Below are positions 5,963 through 6,236 of a stretch of DNA of 6,236 nucleotides, piece by piece. This DNA comes from an uncultured Fimbriimonadales bacterium (GTDB lineage Bacteria; Armatimonadota; Fimbriimonadia; Fimbriimonadales; GBS-DC). The stretch's first letter is position 1, and the number at the start of each line of letters is the position of its first letter. The notes beneath the pieces are model-generated. The model was given only the letters and a program-made list of their open reading frames with translations, ran no database searches and had not been told where the DNA came from. Position numbers and translations under genes: made by a program. The stretch covers positions 1-6,236 of the forward strand of contig CALAMM010000091.1 of assembly GCA_937925775.1 (NCBI GenBank), given 5' to 3'.

Positions 5963-5986
5963 GTAGCGTTGGCGTCCCGCCGACGA
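5963..5986 (+). repeat. Repeat C, copy 4
   Basis: Differs from copy 2 by one base (GTAGCGTTGGCG at the left), which turns a C-G pair into a T-G pair (U-G wobble in RNA) in stem CGTTGGCG/CGCCGACG. The rest of the 24-base unit is identical. Confidence 0.82.
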
Positions 5987-5991
5987 GAACT

Positions 5992-6016
5992 GCTTGGACA
6001 AGAATGTCTAAGCCAC
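5992..6016 (+). repeat. Repeat A, copy 3
   Basis: GCTTGGACA (5992-6000), loop AGAA and TGTCTAAGC (6005-6013), then CAC. One right-arm change (C to T) leaves a G-U wobble in RNA. It is followed by ACT, as in copy 2. Confidence 0.83.
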
Positions 6017-6021
6017 ACTTG

Positions 6022-6061
6022 CGCTCTTGCGCCCGCCATTCTTGGCATCGCAAGAGCGTTC
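6022..6061 (+). repeat. Repeat B, copy 2 (10-bp outer stem)
   Basis: CGCTCTTGCG (6022-6031) pairs perfectly with CGCAAGAGCG (6049-6058). Inside, GCCA/TGGC around TTCT can form a second stem. The segment TTCTTGGCATCGCAA aligns with copy B1, but the outer arms differ between the copies while staying complementary within each. Confidence 0.7.
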
Positions 6062-6132
6062 GGGAAATCAGACGGCGGCAGCCCAGAAGATGCCTCACTG
6101 CGCTCGGTACGACAAGCACTGCCCAACGCCCG

Positions 6133-6161
6133 TCATTGCTTGCCCGACGCCACGAATGGCG
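6133..6161 (-). repeat. Repeat B, copy 3, inverted and degenerate
   Basis: Read on the minus strand, CGCCATTCGTGGCG followed by TCGGGCAAGC aligns with B2 (GCCATTCTTGGCATCGCAAG) with two extra Gs. The inner stem CGCCA/TGGCG around TTCG is intact. It marks the right limit of the recognisable repeat mosaic. Confidence 0.5.
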
Positions 6162-6168
6162 GCGCACC

Positions 6169-6185
6169 TGAGCGGGAGGCGCTCA
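6169..6185 (-). terminator. Hairpin just after the right-edge stop codon, possible weak terminator
   Basis: TGAGCG (6169-6174) and CGCTCA (6180-6185) form a 6-bp stem with a 5-base loop, 7 bases downstream of the TGA at 6193-6195 on the minus strand. No T-run follows, so intrinsic termination is doubtful. It could instead stabilise a 3' end. Confidence 0.3.
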
Positions 6186-6192
6186 TCTCCGA

Positions 6193-6236
6193 TCAGCATC
6201 CGCTACCGAAGTTGAACAGCACCTGCAGCAGGTCCG
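6193..6236 (-). CDS. C-terminal end of a probable secreted or surface protein, truncated by window edge
   Basis: Only 14 complete codons plus two bases are visible on the minus strand: the residues read DLLQVLFNFGSGC and then TGA at 6195-6193. The two leading bases fit an A, S, P or T codon. The pattern (A)DLLxVLFxFG at the extreme C-terminus recalls a short repeat domain ending secreted proteins in some Armatimonadota, usually preceded by a Cys- and Asp-rich calcium-loop-like segment. That comparison is from memory. The other two minus frames also stop within about 55 bases of the edge, so frame choice rests on this resemblance. The gene would run left into the repeat mosaic as its 3' flank. 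Confidence 0.45.
   Translation of the reverse strand, partial: DLLQVLFNFGSGC

Larger units (their letters stand above)
5731..6165. repeat. Mosaic cluster of short palindromic repeats (families A, B, C)
   Basis: This non-coding stretch between the tRNA promoter and the right-edge gene is built from at least three short palindromic units. Order: half A, B1, half C (CCCGCCGACGA at 5792-5802), C1, C2, A2, C3 left arm plus inverted C3, C4, A3, B2, an unclassified stretch (about 6066-6130), then inverted B3. Short open frames run through it on both strands, but none resembles a known protein family and they mainly reflect the repeated palindromes. The arrangement resembles REP/BIME-type clusters known from other bacteria. 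No transposase is present, so any mobiliser (for example a RAYT-type enzyme) would have to act in trans. Confidence 0.8.

Noticed and set aside
5731..6165. CRISPR array
   Set aside because: Repeat spacing is irregular, unit types are mixed and inverted, and there are no uniform spacers or cas genes.
5731..6171. Open frames of 60-170 codons in the repeat region
   Set aside because: They are built from translated palindromic repeats on both strands and lack start signals and family similarity.

Overview
The window is GC-rich bacterial chromosome. It carries four complete housekeeping-type genes, two truncated genes at its edges, two tRNA genes and about half a kilobase of clustered short palindromic repeats. 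It shows no phage, CRISPR, transposase or toxin-antitoxin genes. Lineage cannot be fixed from the sequence alone. Three features suggest a deep-branching Terrabacteria-type lineage, possibly Armatimonadota: apparently leaderless GTG-start genes with TANNNT boxes, a secreted-protein-like tail DLLQVLFNFGSGC, and abundant intergenic palindromes. This is a low-confidence inference.

Layout. Plus strand, 2-1388: the C-terminal half of lepA (elongation factor 4) is followed after one base by purE (N5-CAIR mutase). Minus strand, 5467 down to 1401: hslU (ATPase of the HslUV protease), then a short GspE/PilB-type secretion or pilus ATPase, then obg (ribosome-assembly GTPase). The last gene converges on purE with only 12 bases between stop codons. 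Minus strand, 5679 to 5518: tRNA-Leu(GAG) and tRNA-Val(CAC), one base apart, behind a recognisable promoter. From about 5731 to 6165 there is a mosaic of at least three palindromic repeat families (called A, B and C here), some copies inverted. The right edge, 6193-6236, appears to be the last codons of a minus-strand gene.

How the parts relate. LepA, Obg and the two tRNAs serve translation and ribosome assembly, PurE serves purine synthesis, and HslU serves protein quality control. The GspE/PilB-like ATPase is the functional outlier and has no pilus or secretion neighbours in view. hslU and obg each have a -10-like box 5-7 bases before a GTG start and no good Shine-Dalgarno, whereas purE and the ATPase gene have Shine-Dalgarno sequences. 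This suggests the minus-strand cluster is read by internal leaderless promoters as well as any read-through.

The most interesting material is the repeat mosaic. Its C-family copies differ by paired, compensatory changes that keep an 8-bp stem intact, which argues that the hairpin itself is maintained. I see no evidence of a complete new defence or metabolic system here.
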